DNA of 64,000 nt from Hyperoodon ampullatus (Eukaryota > Chordata > Mammalia > Artiodactyla > Ziphiidae). Shown here piece after piece: positions 60,616 through 64,000 of the stretch. Every line of letters begins with the position of its first letter. Position 1 is the stretch's first letter. The stretch covers positions 3,348,001 through 3,412,000 of the forward strand of contig OX457065.1 of the NCBI GenBank assembly GCA_949752795.1, read 5' to 3'. Both the position numbers and the translations under genes were made by a program. The notes beneath the pieces were generated by a model. It worked only from the letters and a program-made list of their open reading frames with translations. It did no database searches and was not told where the DNA came from.

Positions 60616-62240
60616 TTCTGTCGAGGGTCATGCCTCCCTTCTCTGTGATCACTGAGATGCCATCGTCTGCATCAGGGCTGGCCCTGGGCCTTGTGCTCCG
60701 GGCTCACCCATTGTTGATAAGCCTCCCAGAGTTCTTCCTGCCTCAGCCTGGGTCTCTCATCCAGCTGTCTCTGCGATCACCAAGTGAGCTCCAGAAAACT
60801 CTGTTCTTAGAGTCTCCCCACAATGGTCTTGACACACGTGGACAACCACATGGTACCCTCCTTGACCTGAAACACACACAGGCGCCTGTAAACACACACA
60901 TGCACACACATGTTCTCTTTCAAGACCACCATGCTTCACTCTGGTTTCCACGTCAACTTCCCGAGTCCTCAGGAGCTGAGAGATTAGCCATCCTCCTGCG
61001 GGTTCAGTGCTGGACGAGCTCGCTCATCTGACCCCCTGCATATCCTCAGAGCAGATGAATTCACGTGTTATCCGAACATGGGCACTGCACAGGGGGTCTT
61101 GTGCCCTTTCTTGGCAAAAAAAACAAAAACAAAACAAAACCAGGGCATGTTGGCTTCCTCATGTGCTCAAGCGACCATTAGCACACTGCCATCACGTTTT
61201 CTGCTGGATTGCCCCCACCTCCTGTGCCTTTACATTATAGTTAATAGATTTTAAATAATTCCTCCCCTGTTTTACTTACACTTATACTAAAAGGAGGCCG
61301 TTTTTCACAACTGTAGATAGAATCAGGATCACTCGCTCTAAATCAGCAATACCCGTGAGAACAAAGATGACAGCCCCAGTGCAGGACAAAACCCAGCCCC
61401 TGCCGTTCCCTGCCTTTGTCGGCCTTAAGCCCAGTGCTCCTGCCCCCTCTGTGCTACGAAGGAAGGTTGGCAAGGGTCAGGGAGGTGTTCGCTCCACACA
61501 GAGTTCTCTGCCATCCTGACTGCGTAAGAGGATAAAGGGGGATGGATGCTTACTCACCACGGGGCCGCTGGTACCTCTGCCTTCTCCCTGAGGTCTCACC
61601 TCACCCCGAGAGGTCAGCTCTAGCCCGACTGGGAGAGGACCCTCTAGCTGGTCATTACACACCTTGCATCTTCTGGGGATCCCTTCCTGCTTTCTGGGCC
61701 CCCCTTGGCATATTTCCTGCTGGGCGGGGCCATGAGAGGAGGCTGCTGTCCCTCCAACAGAGATGTCTTTTCTGAGACCAAGTTCCTGGTTCTCAGGTAG
61801 CAGCTGGTCCCCATTCCCATGTGGGGGCTGGGGTGTCCCCTACACCCAAGCTCTGTGCCCTTCTGGCTGCCTGGGCAGAGCCCTGGAGGGTGAAGTCAGC
61901 TTAGCCTGGGCCGTCCTGCGGCCTGGAGTCCAGCTAGTGGGGGACAGGCTGGAGCTCAGGGCCAGGGCTCCAGTGCCGGGAAAAGAGGGCGATGACGCCT
62001 GGCAAGGTGAGGCTGGGCCCAGTCCAGGGGGGAGGTGGGGGACTAGGCCTGGCCAGATGGGAGGGTGCCTTGTAAACTGTAAAGTTCTGTGCCCAGCTGA
62101 GCAGTCATTAATGTTACTTCTTGCGGGTCACACCACTGACACCACAGTAACGGCCGGTCAGGCCCTACTTAGCCACGGACCTGGCGTGGAGGAAAGTTTG
62201 CCCCAGTCCTCGTACCATCCCCCCACCTAACGTGTTTTCT

Positions 62241-62566
62241 TTTCTTTTTTTAAATTTTCTTTATTTATTTTTGGCTGTGTTGGGTGTTCGTTGCTGCACG
62301 CGGGCTTTCTCTAGTTGCGGCGAGCGGGGGCTGCTCTTCGTTGCGGTGCGCGGGCTTCTCATCGCGGTGGCTTCTCTTGTTGCGGAGCACGGGCTCTAGG
62401 CGCGTGGGCTTCAGTAGTTGTGGCTCACAGTCTCTAGAGCTTAGGCTCAGTAGCTGTGGCACACGGGCTCAGTTGCTCCGCAGGAGGTGGGCTCTTCCTG
62501 GACCAGGGCTCGAACCCGTGTCCCCTGCATTGGCAGGTGGACTCCCAACCACTGTGCCACCAGTCC
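62241..62566 (-). mobile_element. CHR-1-like long SINE, reverse
   Basis: It has the same family text as the copy at 23,126, without its full internal array. An exact 15-bp duplication CCTAACGTGTTTTCT flanks it (62,226-62,240 and 62,567-62,581). Confidence 0.88.
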
Positions 62567-63141
62567 CCTAACGTGTTTTCTGAGTGCCCAACCTTACACT
62601 CTCACAAGTGACAGAGAATTGTTTAAGGGATTGGCTGGGGATGGAAAGGTTGTGGTGACATCACCTGCCTGTCCCCAAGGCAGGACATGCCTGACCCAGG
62701 TACACCCCCTCGGCGTGGCTGTGGCTTCCCATGCGTGGGGTGGGAGGAGTGACCCTTCCTTGGCCCCAGACCCCGGGGGGTCCCACAGGGATGGTGGAGC
62801 CTGAGCACATGGCCAGGTAGCCCACCACGACCTGGGCTCAGACCCCCATAGTGCTCTCCCTGCTCCTGGCGTCAGGAGGGGCCTTCCCATCGCTGTGGGG
62901 GAGGGTCTCCCTCATGTGGACTTATCTGTGTCTGAGGGGGTCCCTGCATGGTCAGTGCAGGGCTGGGGACTCCATGCCACCAAGGCTGCCTCACGCCCCA
63001 TCTTTTTTTGTCTCTGCTTTTCTCTGTGAGTCTGGGTGATTCTCTCAAAATGACTTAAATGTGCCCACCCTCAACTCACAGTTTCTTCCCACCAGAGATG
63101 GTCCGTGTTTTCTTCTAGTTCCAGTTCAAAATCCTGGGGAA

Positions 63142-63259
63142 GAGCTCTGTTTGGCCCCGTTTGGGGTGGAGGAGCTCTGATTGGCTGAGCTGAGGGTGAA
63201 GAACTCTGATTGGCTCAGTTTGTTGGGGGAGAGCTCTGATTGGCCCAGCTTGGGCAAAC
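63142..63259. repeat. 30-bp tandem repeat, four copies, with ATTGG boxes
   Basis: Units start GAGCTCTG at 63,142, 63,172, 63,201 (as GAACTCTG) and 63,231, spaced 30, 29 and 30 bp. Three of four carry CTGATTGGC, a CCAAT box on the minus strand; the first has TTTGG. Confidence 0.85.
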
Positions 63260-64000
63260 CTCCACTCTGGGCCAGTCAGTCGGCTGTGGCTAGGGGTGGG
63301 GTCACTTAGTCCTGACAGTGACTGTAGCTCCAGCTGGTCCCTGAGGATGGGCATTGAATGAACCCAGCTGCCACCCCAGGAGGTGTCCACTGCAGGGGCA
63401 AAGTTCAGTAACTCCAGAGACTCAGATGTTCTAGGAATCTGGTCGGTGACACATACAACACAGTTGCTCCTCTTGCTTCCTCATCACAGCTGTCAGGAGT
63501 GTTCTGGTTGCAGGTGACAGAAAGTACGACTTAAGCAAAAATGTCGTGGGACTAAAATGTCCAACGGCTGGCTTCAGGCTTGGCTGTATCTGTGGGCTCT
63601 AGAGATGCCGTGGGGGCTCTGTCTCCATCCTCTATGTTGGCTATTCTCAGGCGGGCTCTGCCATGTGGCAGTCGGGTGGCCCAGCAGCTCCAGGCTCCCT
63701 CCCTTTGGCCCAGGGGCTTCACCGTGGGCCCGCGCAACTGGGTTACAGGACCATCCCTCACCAGTCGTTGTGCAGGAGGAAGGAGCCTCTGACTGGCCAT
63801 TCTGTGGGCCACGTAGCCTGAAGAGTGGGAAAGTTGGGGTTCTCCTACCAGGAGGAGAGGGCAGAGAGCCGCACAGCATCGCCAGCCTGCTCTCCATAAA
63901 TGGCCCCCACATTTCCTTCCCCGTCCCCATCTCACGTGGTGGACCCATCCCGAGGGAACGTGAGGATGTCCCGGTGTGAGTAGAGGCAGCTCTTCACCAC

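Larger units (their letters stand above)
54281..64000 (+). other. FBLN2: Probable FBLN2 intron 1 (partial)
   Basis: No exon with fibulin features (cysteine-rich N domain, EGF repeats) is recognised in either strand. The stretch holds a degenerate CA-rich patch (54,700-54,860), L1, L2 and MIR relics, a long CHR-1-like SINE (62,241-62,566) and a 30-bp tandem repeat (63,142-63,259). Confidence 0.5.

Noticed and set aside
1..64000. CRISPR arrays, operons, phage or other prokaryotic systems
   Set aside because: The DNA is mammalian, with spliced genes and SINE/LINE repeats; tandem repeats present are SINE-internal, simple repeats or the two short CCAAT arrays.

Overview
The window is nuclear DNA from a mammal, most likely a whale or dolphin. 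The evidence is coding sequence split by GT-AG introns, CpG-island promoters, and many L1, L2 and MIR relics. Several copies of CHR-type SINEs, tRNA-derived repeats known from cetaceans and their close relatives, are also present. Three full-length CHR-2 type and two long CHR-1-like copies carry clean target-site duplications, which fits an odontocete-like genome. The lineage call is inference from repeat recognition.

Layout: 1-8.1 kb is intergenic and made mostly of old repeats: an L2, a MER5-like hAT, an L1 split by an ERVL-type LTR, and an LTR-like patch with tandem CCAAT boxes. 8.2-22.2 kb holds one complete gene, HDAC11, on the + strand. It has a CpG-island promoter, ten coding exons and a poly(A) signal, and the spliced product is 347 residues with all catalytic residues intact. 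22.2-53.9 kb is intergenic, with SINEs, L1/L2/MIR fragments, an hAT element carrying a nested MITE, and two strong CTCF-like motifs. 53.9-54.6 kb is a second CpG island with a GC-box promoter and a noncoding first exon ending in a strong donor at 54,280. By position and strand this is best read as the start of FBLN2 (fibulin-2), which follows HDAC11 in human 3p25. 54.3-64 kb would then be its first intron; no fibulin coding exon was found there.

HDAC11 is the class IV zinc-dependent deacylase, and fibulin-2 is an extracellular-matrix protein. They are neighbours on the same strand, but nothing here suggests they work together. I found no multi-gene system, operon, CRISPR array or evidently novel gene. 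The points most worth checking are a HDAC11 start codon created by splicing (unspliced RNA reads AUG-UGA), a reading frame left open for 660 nt upstream of it, two CCAAT-rich tandem repeats, the CTCF-like pair, and several precisely delimited transposon insertions.
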